DNA of 64,000 nucleotides from an uncultured bacterium (GTDB taxonomy: Bacteria > Patescibacteriota > Saccharimonadia > Saccharimonadales > Saccharimonadaceae), in assembly GCA_903899655.1 (NCBI GenBank), contig CAIUKF010000013.1:60983-124982 (forward strand), read 5' to 3'. Positions 43,643-52,524 of this stretch are shown here, one piece after another. The position numbers were made by a program, and so were the translations under genes. The first letter of the stretch is position 1. Each line of letters starts with the position of its first letter. The notes under the pieces are model-generated. The model worked only from the letters and a program-made list of their open reading frames with translations. It did no database searches and was not told the origin of the DNA.

Positions 43643-44422
43643 CTAGATGCGATTAATAATTTCAACTAATTCGTCATGAACCAAACCGTTCGAAACAACT
43701 GCACCCCTAAAAGGTTTGGAATAATCTAGCTTGCCGCCATCGATACCGGTTATTTTACCACCAGCTTCTTCAACGATTAATTGTACCGCCGCCATATCAT
43801 GCGCATTAACTAGTTCTTCCAAATATCCAACTAATCTGCCCCTTGCAATTAATACGGATTTATAAACCGCACCGCTAAATGCCACAGGTTTAATATTCTC
43901 ACTCATCAAGTTCTTAACAGATTGCAGCCCACCATAAATTCTTTTAATATTCCCAGTTATCGCCACAAATCCGTCACGTAAAGCATCTGTCGATACCGCT
44001 AAAATTTTACCATTACAATAACTACCATGCCCCTTTATTGAAGTGTACATTTTATCCAAAAAAGGATCATAAGCAACCCCAACCTGTGGTTGACCATCAA
44101 CTACCAACCCCAAAGAAAACATCGCCGTTGGTATACCCCAAACAAATGCATTAGTACCGTCAATCGGATCACAAAACCATTTACGACCCAGACCATATTC
44201 AGTGTTGCTCTCTTCTTCGCCAATCACACCATCACCGGGAAACTCTTTAGTCAGCAATTCAATAACTAAACTATTAATAGTAGTATCGGCAACTGTAACC
44301 AAGGTATCATCAAGCTTTCTTTTAACATTTTGATCATTATCAAAATATTGCAACATAATTTCACCTGCCTGTTTAGCAATTTGAACCGCGACATCTAGCT
44401 CTTTTTGAAAATCGTTTGTCAT
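43643..44422 (-). CDS. Inositol monophosphatase family protein
   Basis: 259 aa with the metal-binding motifs of the family: GEEESNTEYG (Glu), CDPIDGTNAFVWGIP (Asp-Pro-Ile-Asp-Gly-Thr) and NAHDMAAVQLIVEEAGG (Asp near the C-terminus; the usual Trp-Asp is His-Asp here). Members dephosphorylate inositol phosphate, fructose 1,6-bisphosphate, or PAP (CysQ). The specific substrate cannot be told from the sequence. It stands alone between pyk (34 nt away) and the divergent sensor kinase gene. Confidence 0.88.
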   Translation of the reverse strand: MTNDFQKELDVAVQIAKQAGEIMLQYFDNDQNVKRKLDDTLVTVADTTINSLVIELLTKEFPGDGVIGEEESNTEYGLGRKWFCDPIDGTNAFVWGIPTAMFSLGLVVDGQPQVGVAYDPFLDKMYTSIKGHGSYCNGKILAVSTDALRDGFVAITGNIKRIYGGLQSVKNLMSENIKPVAFSGAVYKSVLIARGRLVGYLEELVNAHDMAAVQLIVEEAGGKITGIDGGKLDYSKPFRGAVVSNGLVHDELVEIINRI

Positions 44423-44513
44423 AGAAACATCTTAACACAAACAGATTTATATATTTTTTAGCAGTCCAATTTTTTTTGCTAAAAAAACAAACTTAGATAT
44501 ATAATGGTTATGA

Positions 44514-46694
44514 ATGAGTGACGCTATGTATTATGGAATAGACGCAATAATTGCAATTACTATGCTATTACTTGGAGTTACTAGTCTTTTGAAAAAAGGC
44601 TATAAACGACCAGTCAATCGATTTTTTTTCTATTTTGTCGTTCTAACTAATATTTGGATAGTTAGTTTTGATTTAAGTAATCAACTACAATTCAGCACCG
44701 AGACTCTATATATCATAAATGCCGTTGCAAATTCAGCCGCTTTGGGTTGTTTAATTATGCTGTTAATGTTCGTTGACAGGGTAGCCGATTTTATAATATT
44801 CCGTAAATTAATTAATTGGTCTTCAGCAGCATTATGGATTGTGTGTTTGCTTAGTACGACACCACTAATTAATAACGATGTTATTCCAACTAATAATCAA
44901 GATGGCTATTTAGTCACATACGGGCCACTTGTTGGGCTTTACGTATTTAGCATGATCTATATACTCACTATGATCGCAATTATTGTAGCTTACGGGCTAC
45001 GTCATTCTAAAGGTATCAAAAATCAGCAGATTAATGTTATAGGTCTTGGCATATTACTTTCAATACCAATTACAGTTACTTTGGATTTAGTAATCCCCAT
45101 AATAACAAACTCTGACGCAACGGCCAATTATGGCAATATACCACTTTTATTACTAGCTGGTTACATGTATTACGGCGCTTTTCGTTATAAATTACTTGAT
45201 ATTAGGTCCGCTATCGTTCATACCTTGACCTACATTTTATCAATGTCCTCTTTGATTGTTATTTATTACATCGCTATTGCAACTATCTCGGCATTTTTCT
45301 TGGACCGAGATTCTGTGATAAATCAAAGCCCAATTAGTATTATCCTGTTTTTGATATTACTGTTTATTTTTCAGCCAATTAATAATTTCTTTGAAAAATT
45401 AACCAGTCGAGTATTTTTTCGAGGGCATTATATCAGCGACGAATTATTCTCTCGACTAAACCACATATACGCCGAACATACAGCTAACCTAAATGAATTA
45501 TTAAATTATGCCGCTAATGAAATCGCCACAACATTAAAAAGCGAACAATCTATACTGACAGTTATAAAGCCTACCAACAGATACTTGGTTGGTGGCACAG
45601 CCAATCATACCCCAGTGGTTCAAGACCATTTATTAAAATTACTAAAATATACTACTAATAATCCTACTATTATGATTGTCTCGTCACTCGAAGAAGACAG
45701 CCCAGTCCGTGATTTAATGAATCAATGTAAAATTGAGATAATCGTTCCATTATTTCAAACAAGAATTATTGGTTTTCTTTGCCTAGGTGAGCACCTTTCG
45801 TCACGTTATACCGCCCGAGACATAAAAGTTCTCGACACAATTGCGGGTGGTTTAGTAATTGCTATCAAGAACGCATTATCTATTCAAGAAATCAAGGATG
45901 TTAATGCTGCCAGTATGCAACAAAAAATTGACAGCGCAACCAAAGAATTAGCCGCCAATAACGCCATGCTGATAAAGATAGACGAAGAAAAAGATGATTT
46001 CGTGTCAGTTACATCACATGAATTGCGAACACCAATGACCATTATCAACGGCTACGCCAATCTACTTGAAAGCCAACAAATAGGCAGCTTGAACGATCAG
46101 CAATTAGACATTATCAGTAAAATAGGCAACAACGCCAAAGCCTTAATTGGCATAACTAACGATATGCTAGATTTGTCCAAAATGGAGGCCAACAAAACAA
46201 TCCTTCACTTAACCAACGCTTCATTAAAAGTATTAATCAAAGAAGCAATTAATAGTAATCAAATCCTATACGATGACAAATCTATCAGTCTAAGTTACGA
46301 AGGATCTGATGCCCAAATAAAGACTGATACATCAAGTTTCGAGCATATTATGACCAATCTGCTAGCTAACGCAAATAAATTTACAGATAAAGGCGGTAGC
46401 GTCAAAATCACTAGCACCGTCGACAATACAACTCATCTTGCTACTATCTGTGTTGCCGATACCGGCATCGGCATCAGCCCTGAATCAATTGCGAGCTTAT
46501 TTAAAAAGTTTTCTCAAGTCGACAATTATCTTAAACGACAATATGGCGGCACGGGTCTTGGCTTAGCAATTTGTAAACAGATGGTTGAAAAGTTAGGTGG
46601 CACAATTTGGGTAACCAGCACCCCTGATGTTGGCAGTCAATTCTATTTTACGATGCCAATAGTTGAAAACAATGCAGATAATACGATATCATAG
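44514..46694 (+). CDS. Sensor histidine kinase with 7TM and GAF domains (paralogue 1)
   Basis: 726 aa. Residues 1-290 have seven or more membrane helices (histidine-kinase 7TM type region). A GAF-like domain spans about 310-465 ([30 protein letters not shown]). A coiled coil leads to HisKA with His502 in [14 protein letters not shown] and the HATPase domain (N box [14 protein letters not shown]1 [10 protein letters not shown]2 [10 protein letters not shown]). It should autophosphorylate on His502 and pass phosphate to the receiver encoded 33 nt downstream. Closely related kinases lie at 47230 and 54105. TATAAT at 44500-44505 is 8 nt before the ATG. The sensed signal is unknown. Confidence 0.93.
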   Translation: MSDAMYYGIDAIIAITMLLLGVTSLLKKGYKRPVNRFFFYFVVLTNIWIVSFDLSNQLQFSTETLYIINAVANSAALGCLIMLLMFVDRVADFIIFRKLINWSSAALWIVCLLSTTPLINNDVIPTNNQDGYLVTYGPLVGLYVFSMIYILTMIAIIVAYGLRHSKGIKNQQINVIGLGILLSIPITVTLDLVIPIITNSDATANYGNIPLLLLAGYMYYGAFRYKLLDIRSAIVHTLTYILSMSSLIVIYYIAIATISAFFLDRDSVINQSPISIILFLILLFIFQPINNFFEKLTSRVFFRGHYISDELFSRLNHIYAEHTANLNELLNYAANEIATTLKSEQSILTVIKPTNRYLVGGTANHTPVVQDHLLKLLKYTTNNPTIMIVSSLEEDSPVRDLMNQCKIEIIVPLFQTRIIGFLCLGEHLSSRYTARDIKVLDTIAGGLVIAIKNALSIQEIKDVNAASMQQKIDSATKELAANNAMLIKIDEEKDDFVSVTSHELRTPMTIINGYANLLESQQIGSLNDQQLDIISKIGNNAKALIGITNDMLDLSKMEANKTILHLTNASLKVLIKEAINSNQILYDDKSISLSYEGSDAQIKTDTSSFEHIMTNLLANANKFTDKGGSVKITSTVDNTTHLATICVADTGIGISPESIASLFKKFSQVDNYLKRQYGGTGLGLAICKQMVEKLGGTIWVTSTPDVGSQFYFTMPIVENNADNTIS

Positions 46695-46726
46695 ACAATA
46701 TAAACCAAAGGAGATAGTTAGCTGCC

Positions 46727-47167
46727 ATGGAAAACAAACGTAAAATATTAATCATTGAAGACAATACTGATATTCAGCAGCTGTACAAATATGCCTTTGA
46801 GGCTAGTGGTTATGTAGTAAAAACCAGCAATAATGGGCTAGATGGATTAAATGACGCCATTGAATATCAACCTGATGTTATTCTACTGGACATAATGATG
46901 CCTGAAATGAATGGTTTTGAAGTTTTAAGCGCCTTTACAACCAACACTTCACTTTCAATGCCAATAATCATCACGTCCAATCTTAGCCAAGAAAGCGACA
47001 AACAAAAAGCCCATACAGCCGGCGCCAGCCTATACTTAGTCAAATCTGACTATGAAGGACCTGACTTAGTCGCGAAGGTTAATGAATTTATGGCAAGTCA
47101 TCCAAAAAGCGAGCCCAGACAAAACCCAGCTGTAAATACTTATTCTGACGATACGATGGTATACTAA
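46727..47167 (+). CDS. Single-domain response regulator (receiver)
   Basis: 146 aa: one receiver domain and a 20-residue hydrophilic tail, with no output domain. The acid pocket is IIEDNTD, the phosphoacceptor Asp is in VILLDIMMPEMNG, the Thr/Ser position is IIITSNLS, and the conserved Lys is in YLVKSDYEG. AAAGGAG lies upstream of the ATG. It sits between two related sensor kinases and is probably phosphorylated by one or both. It may act by protein contact, as CheY or Spo0F do, or pass phosphate on. Confidence 0.94.
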   Translation: MENKRKILIIEDNTDIQQLYKYAFEASGYVVKTSNNGLDGLNDAIEYQPDVILLDIMMPEMNGFEVLSAFTTNTSLSMPIIITSNLSQESDKQKAHTAGASLYLVKSDYEGPDLVAKVNEFMASHPKSEPRQNPAVNTYSDDTMVY

Positions 47168-47229
47168 AACCAAATTTACGATAATTACAATATCGTCATA
47201 ATATAGTTTCTGTATTATAATGCTTATGT

Positions 47230-49419
47230 ATGCACATCTTTATAATCATTGATTCTATTACGATGGCTGGGGTGTTTTTACTGGGGATAACCAGCCTTTT
47301 AAAGAGTGGCTACAAAAACCCAATCAACAAATACTACGCTGCCTTCAGTATTATGCTCGTCCTGTGGATTAGCATGTTTGATTTTGCATGTGCTGGCTAT
47401 ATGCCAAAAGAAGTCGGACTAATTGGTAACTATTTAGGCTATGCGTTCGCTATTGCCGTCGAAGCTTTTTTTATGCTTTTCGTAGCAAAATTAACCGGAG
47501 ATGCAAAGTTTTTCCGATTCGTAAAATGGTTTCAAATATTTTCAATCGTTATGTTTTTGTACAGTGCCAGCCCATTATTCGTCCAAGATGTCGTAAAATC
47601 AAGCAGTATATTTGACTACTACTCGATAATATACGGGCCTTTACCGTGGCTGTATGGAGTAGCGGTTACAGTATTGTATTTAGTTATAGTTGTTGGAGGC
47701 ATCCACTTTTTAAATGCTGCTCGTGGTGCACGCAAACAACAACTTCTTATTGTTGTTATTGGTTTCGGTCTAGGAGTGTTGCCAGTAATTATAACTGGGT
47801 ATATTATGCCCTTAATGGGCATATGGGATTTATTTCCATACCACCACTTTACAATGGCTATCCTTGACATCTGTCTTTATTATTCTGTCATTCGTTATCA
47901 CCTATTTGATATTCGCTTGGCTGCTGTCCGCACATTAGCCTATACGCTGACTTTAGGGTTACTAATCGCTGTCTATTATTTGTTAGTTATTCTAATATCA
48001 AGATTATTTACCGCCGAAAACGATAATTTAATTTCGCAAAACCCTTTGGATATCGTATTAACCTTCACTTTGTTATTTATCTTTCCACCAATCAAACGCT
48101 TTTTTGACCAGCTAACTAACCGTATCTTCTATCGAGATTACTACAACTCCGATGCCTTTATCGACAGATTCAACAAGATTCTAACCTCTACCACCAACCT
48201 CAGACATTTGCTTGAACAATCTGCCGTCGAAATAGCTTCAACTCTTAAAAGTGAGCGCGCTTTTTTTCTAATTAGTACCCATGACGGACACCACATTACA
48301 GCCGGTACGGAAAATTATAACCCATTGTCCAAGACCGAAACCATTGCAATACAAAACGCAACAGCCCACTTGCTTAGAAAACTATCAAAACACACCGAAG
48401 TAACTAAAAGTGACAAAAAAAGAATCAAAAAGAACGACCAGATAATCCTGGCTTCACTACTAGATGAATCCGATTCAAAATCAAACGAATTACACCGTTT
48501 AATGGATCAACACAAGATTGAAGTTATCCTGCCGTTAGTCCATCACGGACTACTGGGTTATCTGCTATTGGGTGATCATCGCACATCTCATTACACCAAC
48601 CGCGACGTCAAAGTCCTGTCAATGATTGATAACGGCCTTGTCGTCGCTATTCAAAACGCTTTATCTGTCGAAGCAATCCGCGAAAGTAACGCCGAATTGC
48701 GTCAAATTGACAAAATCAAAGATGAATTCGTTTCAGTTGCCAGCCATGAGTTGCGAACCCCAATGACTGTCATCCGTGGTTATGTTAATTTACTACAACG
48801 ACAACAACTTGGCCCTCAAAACGACGAACAGCAAAATGTGCTAACCAGGATTAATGAAAATACACAAACTCTAATTTCATTAGTCGGCGATATGCTAGAT
48901 CTATCAAAACTCGAAGCCCATAAACTTGGACTCAATCTGTCAACCTGCTCAGTCGATGATCTTGTTAAACACGCTATTGATCAAGTAAATCTGATGTACA
49001 CGACAAAAGGATTAAAATTAACCTATTCACCTACAAATCGTGGACTATATATAAATACCGACCCAGCTCACTTTGATCGAATTATGACCAACTTATTATC
49101 TAACGCCTACAAATTTACCGAAAAAGGCGGTGTTAATATTCATGTCAAATTAGACACCACTAATCTTGATAATAAGGGCGACATGGTCGTCATCAGTGTC
49201 ATTGATACCGGCATAGGAATCCCAACAGAAGCTATGGAAAAACTGTTTAATAAGTTTAGCCAAGTTGATAATTATTTGCAGCGTACTACCGGTGGCACGG
49301 GTCTGGGACTAGCTATCTGTCGACGACTTGTAGCGCACCTTGGCGGTAAAATTGGAGTCGAAAGCGTTGTAGATAAAGGCAGTAAATTTTGGTTTGAATT
49401 GCCTGTTTCAAAAAAGTAA
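47230..49419 (+). CDS. Sensor histidine kinase with 7TM and GAF domains (paralogue 2)
   Basis: 729 aa with the same plan as its neighbour at 44514: an N-terminal multi-helix membrane region to about residue 290 (ITMAGVFLLGITSLLKSGYKNP is near-identical in pattern), a GAF-like domain (IASTLKSERAFF, GYLLLGDHRTSHYTNRDVKVL), His506 in [15 protein letters not shown] box IMTNLLSNAYKFT, and [20 protein letters not shown] (47216-47221) lies 8 nt before the ATG, so it has its own leaderless transcript in spite of lying behind the receiver gene. Tandem duplication of the kinase around one receiver is the likely origin. Confidence 0.93.
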   Translation: MHIFIIIDSITMAGVFLLGITSLLKSGYKNPINKYYAAFSIMLVLWISMFDFACAGYMPKEVGLIGNYLGYAFAIAVEAFFMLFVAKLTGDAKFFRFVKWFQIFSIVMFLYSASPLFVQDVVKSSSIFDYYSIIYGPLPWLYGVAVTVLYLVIVVGGIHFLNAARGARKQQLLIVVIGFGLGVLPVIITGYIMPLMGIWDLFPYHHFTMAILDICLYYSVIRYHLFDIRLAAVRTLAYTLTLGLLIAVYYLLVILISRLFTAENDNLISQNPLDIVLTFTLLFIFPPIKRFFDQLTNRIFYRDYYNSDAFIDRFNKILTSTTNLRHLLEQSAVEIASTLKSERAFFLISTHDGHHITAGTENYNPLSKTETIAIQNATAHLLRKLSKHTEVTKSDKKRIKKNDQIILASLLDESDSKSNELHRLMDQHKIEVILPLVHHGLLGYLLLGDHRTSHYTNRDVKVLSMIDNGLVVAIQNALSVEAIRESNAELRQIDKIKDEFVSVASHELRTPMTVIRGYVNLLQRQQLGPQNDEQQNVLTRINENTQTLISLVGDMLDLSKLEAHKLGLNLSTCSVDDLVKHAIDQVNLMYTTKGLKLTYSPTNRGLYINTDPAHFDRIMTNLLSNAYKFTEKGGVNIHVKLDTTNLDNKGDMVVISVIDTGIGIPTEAMEKLFNKFSQVDNYLQRTTGGTGLGLAICRRLVAHLGGKIGVESVVDKGSKFWFELPVSKK

Positions 49420-49446
49420 TTTAAACGGAAATTGATAATGATTTGA

Positions 49447-49680
49447 TTGGTGATCTCAGCCGGTCAGGTGGTCGGCTATAATTTTATCGGGAATCGGTCA
49501 CTATTTGATTGGTGATCTCACCGGGAATTGGTCACGATAAAATTCGTTCCGAATTTTTCTCGACCCCGCCTCAGTCGGTGACATTCGTCATCCGGCTTCC
49601 GGCCTTGCGACCCGCAGACTTGCGGGTCTCACCCGTCTTGCCTCTGGCAATCCAATTTCAATTCGCCGTAGAGATCACCA
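49447..49680. repeat. tRNA-Glu-derived fragments, direct and inverted
   Basis: No gene occurs between the kinase stop and tRNA-Glu (about 300 nt). Copies of the tRNA-Glu 3' end lie at about 49447-49462 (GGTGATCTCAGCCGG) and 49509-49530 (22 bp, TTGGTGATCTCACCGGGAAT then TG, identical to the gene, 207 bp upstream of it). An inverted degenerate copy of the 3' half lies at 49644-49680 (CTGGCAATCC... ending GAGATCACCA). Inverted AATTTTATCG (49480-49489)/CGATAAAATT (49535-49544) flanks the middle copy, and a GACCCGCA/TGCGGGTC hairpin lies near 49608-49627. Confidence 0.7.
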
Positions 49681-49720
49681 AATTAAAAACGCCACCTACA
49701 GGTGACGTACTTAATTTGGT
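49677..49720 (-). terminator. Terminator palindrome of tRNA-Glu
   Basis: On the minus strand ACGTCACC (49708-49701) pairs with GGTGGCGT (49696-49689; one G-U), followed by a T-run (complement of 49685-49688). An outer 10-bp pair, ACCAAATTAA (49677-49686)/TTAATTTGGT (49711-49720), reaches into the encoded CCA. Confidence 0.8.
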
Positions 49721-49791
49721 GATCTCACCGGGAATTGAACCCGGATTGCCAGGATGAAAACCTGGTGTCCTAACCATTAGACGATGAGACC
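49717..49791 (-). tRNA. tRNA-Glu (TTC), CCA encoded
   Basis: Acceptor GGTCTCA/TGAGATC with one G-U pair, anticodon stem CCAGG/CCTGG around loop TTTTCAT with anticodon TTC, T arm CCGGG/CCCGG around TTCAATT, discriminator A, and CCA at 49719-49717. It is a substrate for MnmA thiolation at U34. Degenerate copies of both its ends flank the gene. Confidence 0.94.
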
Positions 49792-49806
49792 GTATGAATC
49801 ATTTTG

Positions 49807-49836
49807 GGCAGTTCTCACCATTACGACGATGAGACC
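49807..49836 (-). repeat. Partial copy of the tRNA-Glu 5' end
   Basis: GGTCTCATCGTC (minus, 49836-49825) is identical to the first 12 bases of tRNA-Glu and continues as a degenerate copy (GTAATGGTGAGAACTGCC). It lies 45 nt upstream of the gene, between it and a possible -10 (TACAAT). Confidence 0.7.
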
Positions 49837-49943
49837 TTAACAAAGATACCCAACGATTGTAGCAAAAATAGCCCTATTTGGCTAGAGGTATGTATCTTAT
49901 ACTAATTTTTTACATTAAAAGCCGCTTTAACACCGTAAGCACA

Positions 49944-50012
49944 TTGACTTATTGACAGTTTTATGCTAAACTATAAGTGTCAGTTGTGCTAGGTGTGAGG
50001 ACCCGCACAAAC
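49944..50012 (+). promoter_or_regulatory. Promoter with GUGAGG-loop leader hairpin, copy 1
   Basis: -35 TTGACT (49944-49949), 17 nt, -10 TAAACT (49967-49972, preceded by TGC). Eight nt later the predicted transcript begins with a hairpin: stem GTTGTGC/GCACAA(A)C around AGGTGTGAGGACCC (49991-50004), in which GGT/ACC close a GTGAGG loop. A second copy with a different but still paired stem and the same spacing lies at 50938-51006. From here to the small gene at 50231 no coding frame is evident; the leader also holds a hairpin CAACAAAACGCAT/ATGCGTTTGTTG. Confidence 0.65.
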
Positions 50013-50230
50013 AGAGGTAAATTAACAAATCAGATCATTTCATACATGTAGCGAATGCTTATTGTATGTTTTAATAAACCCCTTTATTTCTACTTTATTA
50101 AACTCAACAAAACGCATCAATGCGTTTGTTGGGATAAAATAAATACAAAATTTTATGCATTACAATCACGGCTATGGCTAGCTACGCTAGCACAGTTTGG
50201 TTCGTTTTATCAAACTAACGTAATTGTCTT

Positions 50231-50383
50231 ATGAGTAAGAAGAAAACACGACGCGGACCACGCGGTAGGCATGCAGTTAGGGCCAAAGTAAAGGCCTGGC
50301 TGCATGGAATAAAAAGGAAGTCGAATTACAACGACCTTCATCCCTACCCGCGTCCTGCGGATAGGCCAAAAAAATATAAGTAG
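50231..50383 (+). CDS. Small, very basic hypothetical protein, 50 aa
   Basis: MSKKKTRRGPRGRHAVRAKVK is followed by AWLHGIKRKSNYND and a Pro/Lys-rich tail (HPYPRPADRPKKYK). Nearly 40 percent of residues are Lys, Arg or His, so it should bind nucleic acid or acidic polymer. There is no SD and no known family. It lies 23 nt before a second small basic protein gene, inside a segment with 30-bp inverted ends and somewhat higher GC than its surroundings. Whether it is translated is uncertain. Confidence 0.45.
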   Translation: MSKKKTRRGPRGRHAVRAKVKAWLHGIKRKSNYNDLHPYPRPADRPKKYK

Positions 50384-50406
50384 TAATAAAATAAACAAAA
50401 AAGCAT

Positions 50407-50652
50407 ATGGCGAAAAAGCCAAAACAAAATGGTCTGTGTAAAAAAACAATTACCGACAGGCTTCAAAAAGGCCTGAAGGAATTAAATTGCGCAGACAAAG
50501 AAGAGCAAGCATACGCTATATTTTGCCACGCCCGTAAGGGCGAGGGGAAAACATTTTTTAACTCATCGCTTCTCACAATCCGTGAGATTGCAAGGTTAAA
50601 TAATGTAAACAAGCGTAGGCTTGTTCTGGCAGAGAAAGCGATAAAGCGATGA
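50407..50652 (+). CDS. Small basic hypothetical protein, 81 aa, HTH-like C-terminus
   Basis: It begins MAKKPKQNGLCKKTITDRLQ and has two Cys (GLCKK, NCADKEE, and a third in FCHARKG). The C-terminal 25 residues (LLTIREIARLNNVNKRRLVL) have the spacing of a helix-turn-helix: helix, Asn-Asn-Val turn, basic recognition helix. It may be a small DNA-binding regulator. There is no SD before the ATG. A strong hairpin (GGGCGCA/TGCGCCC) lies 15-20 nt behind the stop. It shares the inverted-repeat-bounded segment with the 50-aa gene. No family recognised. Confidence 0.55.
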   Translation: MAKKPKQNGLCKKTITDRLQKGLKELNCADKEEQAYAIFCHARKGEGKTFFNSSLLTIREIARLNNVNKRRLVLAEKAIKR

Positions 50653-50937
50653 AATAGAAGTTGCATCGGGCGCAGCCACGGGGTTGCGCCCAGTAACTTG
50701 AGGTTTATTATTAACATATTATTTGTTTGTATTCCAACGTTGATCCCGTTAGAGTTGCCCTTGGGCAAATTCGCGGTTAATTAAAACGCTGTAGCCACTG
50801 CTTTTTTAGCCTTACGGCCAAATCAGACACGGCGCTACATGTATTTGAAACGATCTGATTTGTAATATCATGCACATATATATCACTTTAAAAAGTATAA
50901 AATGCTTGCGCTTAATATATATTTATTATGTTAAGCA

Positions 50938-51006
50938 TTGACATTTTGAACGTTTTGTGGTAAATTGTTGTTATCAGTTATATTAGGTGTGAGGACCCAA
51001 TATGGC
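50938..51006 (+). promoter_or_regulatory. Promoter with GUGAGG-loop leader hairpin, copy 2
   Basis: -35 TTGACA (50938-50943), 17 nt, -10 TAAATT (50961-50966). Eight nt later the stem GTTATATT/AATATGGC encloses AGGTGTGAGGACCC (50985-50998), identical to copy 1. Three or four stem pairs differ from copy 1 but remain paired (G-C to A-U). A 105-nt leader then runs to GGAAGG and the ATG of the 461-aa surface protein. The 75 nt before the promoter show nothing further. Confidence 0.7.
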
Positions 51007-51112
51007 GGAGGGCGAATATATATCAAATGATTATTTAATGTATTCGTTTTAAATTTTATCACTCTCTAATACTTAATTAATTTAAGATATTAAAAAGGAA
51101 GGCAAAGATTTT

Positions 51113-52498
51113 ATGGCAAACACGGACGGTATCGAAAAACGAACCCCTGAGGTCGTCAACAATCCCAAAAAACTAGATAATAAAACCGAGTCAGCACTTG
51201 GTCACTTTTCAGCTGGTACAAGTATACTTGCTAAAAAAACTGCAGAATTTTCTTCAAATGCAACTCAAAAAGTAGTCAGTGGTGCAGCATGGACCGCCGA
51301 AGGAATCTCAGACGCCATTAAATACGGCGTAGATACAACAAAAAACGGACTTATTAGCGCCAAAGAAACTACTGCTGAACTGCTAGATAAAACACGTAAT
51401 GCAATAACCCGCCGACGTGTCGGTGGCGTAGTATTGACTTTGATAATCGCAGGAACTGTTTATGCTGGTTATAAATGGTGGAATTCTGGTAATCATTTCA
51501 CCTTTACTAACGATGATAAACAAAACGAGGCTCCTAAAACGCCTACACCCGATGCAATCTGTCAGGAGACTACCGGTAATCGTGAATCATTTAACGCACC
51601 AGGCGTAGACCACACAGATGGTGACTTCAAACACGGTGGTAAAGAATTTCATAAAAACGACGACCCTAAAGCTTTAACTAACGAATGGCTAAACGAAACT
51701 ATCGATCGTGATGGCATTAACTTGTTATTAGTTACAGAAGAAATTAACCACGCCTTTATTATCCAAAACAATCCTGACCCTACTGATTTAGCAATTGCCT
51801 CACACCTACACAACGCAACACCTGAATCGCTCGTCCATGACGGTTGTGCGACACCATTAGGTATTGAAGCAAAAAAATACCTAAACGACATTATGAACGA
51901 CCCTAAACGTTCAAAGATTAGCTTAGTTAAGATAGCCAGTATCGATACACGTAACTTAAAGAGTTTGTGGATATGGAACAAGCAAAATGGAACATATGAA
52001 CTCGCAAAACCAACTAAATCAGGTTTTAGTGGCAATAATTCTGAATATGCAGTCAAGATAGAAATTCTAGATCCAGCAACAGGGAAAGTAATTGAAACTA
52101 TGTATATTGACCCTAATTGTCTAAATCTAACAATCGAAGACAATCAAAAAACTACAGCAGTCGAAGAGGATAAAGATCATCATCATCATAACAATAAATG
52201 TACACATGATTGTACGCCACCATTAGATTCAAAAGTTCCTGCACAAAATCCATCAAATAAAGGTAACGCGCATAAAGGCGGTGGCAATAACAACCAACAA
52301 GGTCCTGGACAATTTACCACCCCATCACAAGTAACTCAACCGAGCACAACAGCTTTGACTACACCATTAGCACCTAAAACTACTACAACACCAACAAGTT
52401 CTACTCCCAACACAACCCCCGCTCCTAAACCTGAGGTAACAGCAACTAATACACCAAATACTCCAGTCACAGGTAAAGTAACCGCCCCTGGAAAGTAA
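51113..52498 (+). CDS. Membrane-anchored surface protein with Thr/Pro-rich tail
   Basis: 461 aa. About 100 N-terminal residues are cytoplasmic and helical (HFSAGTSILAKKTAEFSSNA and similar amphipathic stretches). One membrane helix follows (VGGVVLTLIIAGTVYAGYKWW, about 103-123), then an outside domain of about 220 residues, a His/Cys cluster (HHHHNNKCTHDC) that looks able to bind metal, and a Thr/Pro/Ser-rich tail (TTPSQVTQPSTTALTTPLAP). GGAAGG precedes the ATG. It is co-transcribed with the LPHTG protein 26 nt downstream from the promoter with the conserved leader hairpin. No known family. Confidence 0.78.
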   Translation: MANTDGIEKRTPEVVNNPKKLDNKTESALGHFSAGTSILAKKTAEFSSNATQKVVSGAAWTAEGISDAIKYGVDTTKNGLISAKETTAELLDKTRNAITRRRVGGVVLTLIIAGTVYAGYKWWNSGNHFTFTNDDKQNEAPKTPTPDAICQETTGNRESFNAPGVDHTDGDFKHGGKEFHKNDDPKALTNEWLNETIDRDGINLLLVTEEINHAFIIQNNPDPTDLAIASHLHNATPESLVHDGCATPLGIEAKKYLNDIMNDPKRSKISLVKIASIDTRNLKSLWIWNKQNGTYELAKPTKSGFSGNNSEYAVKIEILDPATGKVIETMYIDPNCLNLTIEDNQKTTAVEEDKDHHHHNNKCTHDCTPPLDSKVPAQNPSNKGNAHKGGGNNNQQGPGQFTTPSQVTQPSTTALTTPLAPKTTTTPTSSTPNTTPAPKPEVTATNTPNTPVTGKVTAPGK

Positions 52499-52524
52499 AT
52501 AATAATTAATAAAAGGATATAATT

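Larger units (their letters stand above)
50025..50863. mobile_element. 839-bp segment bounded by 30-bp inverted repeats, candidate small element
   Basis: The left end 50025-50053 (ACAAATCAGATC... to TACATGTAGCG) and right end 50833-50863 are inverted copies differing by one substitution and a 2-nt gap. Inside are two small basic proteins' genes (50231, 50407), a GGGCGCA/TGCGCCC hairpin (about 50668-50691) behind them, and no transposase. No clear target duplication is seen. It could be a non-autonomous element, or the arms could pair in one long RNA. Confidence 0.45.

Noticed and set aside
50748..50760. A third TCCCGTTAGA match
   Set aside because: No complementary arm, SD or start codon follows at the right distance, and it lies behind genes rather than before one; probably chance.
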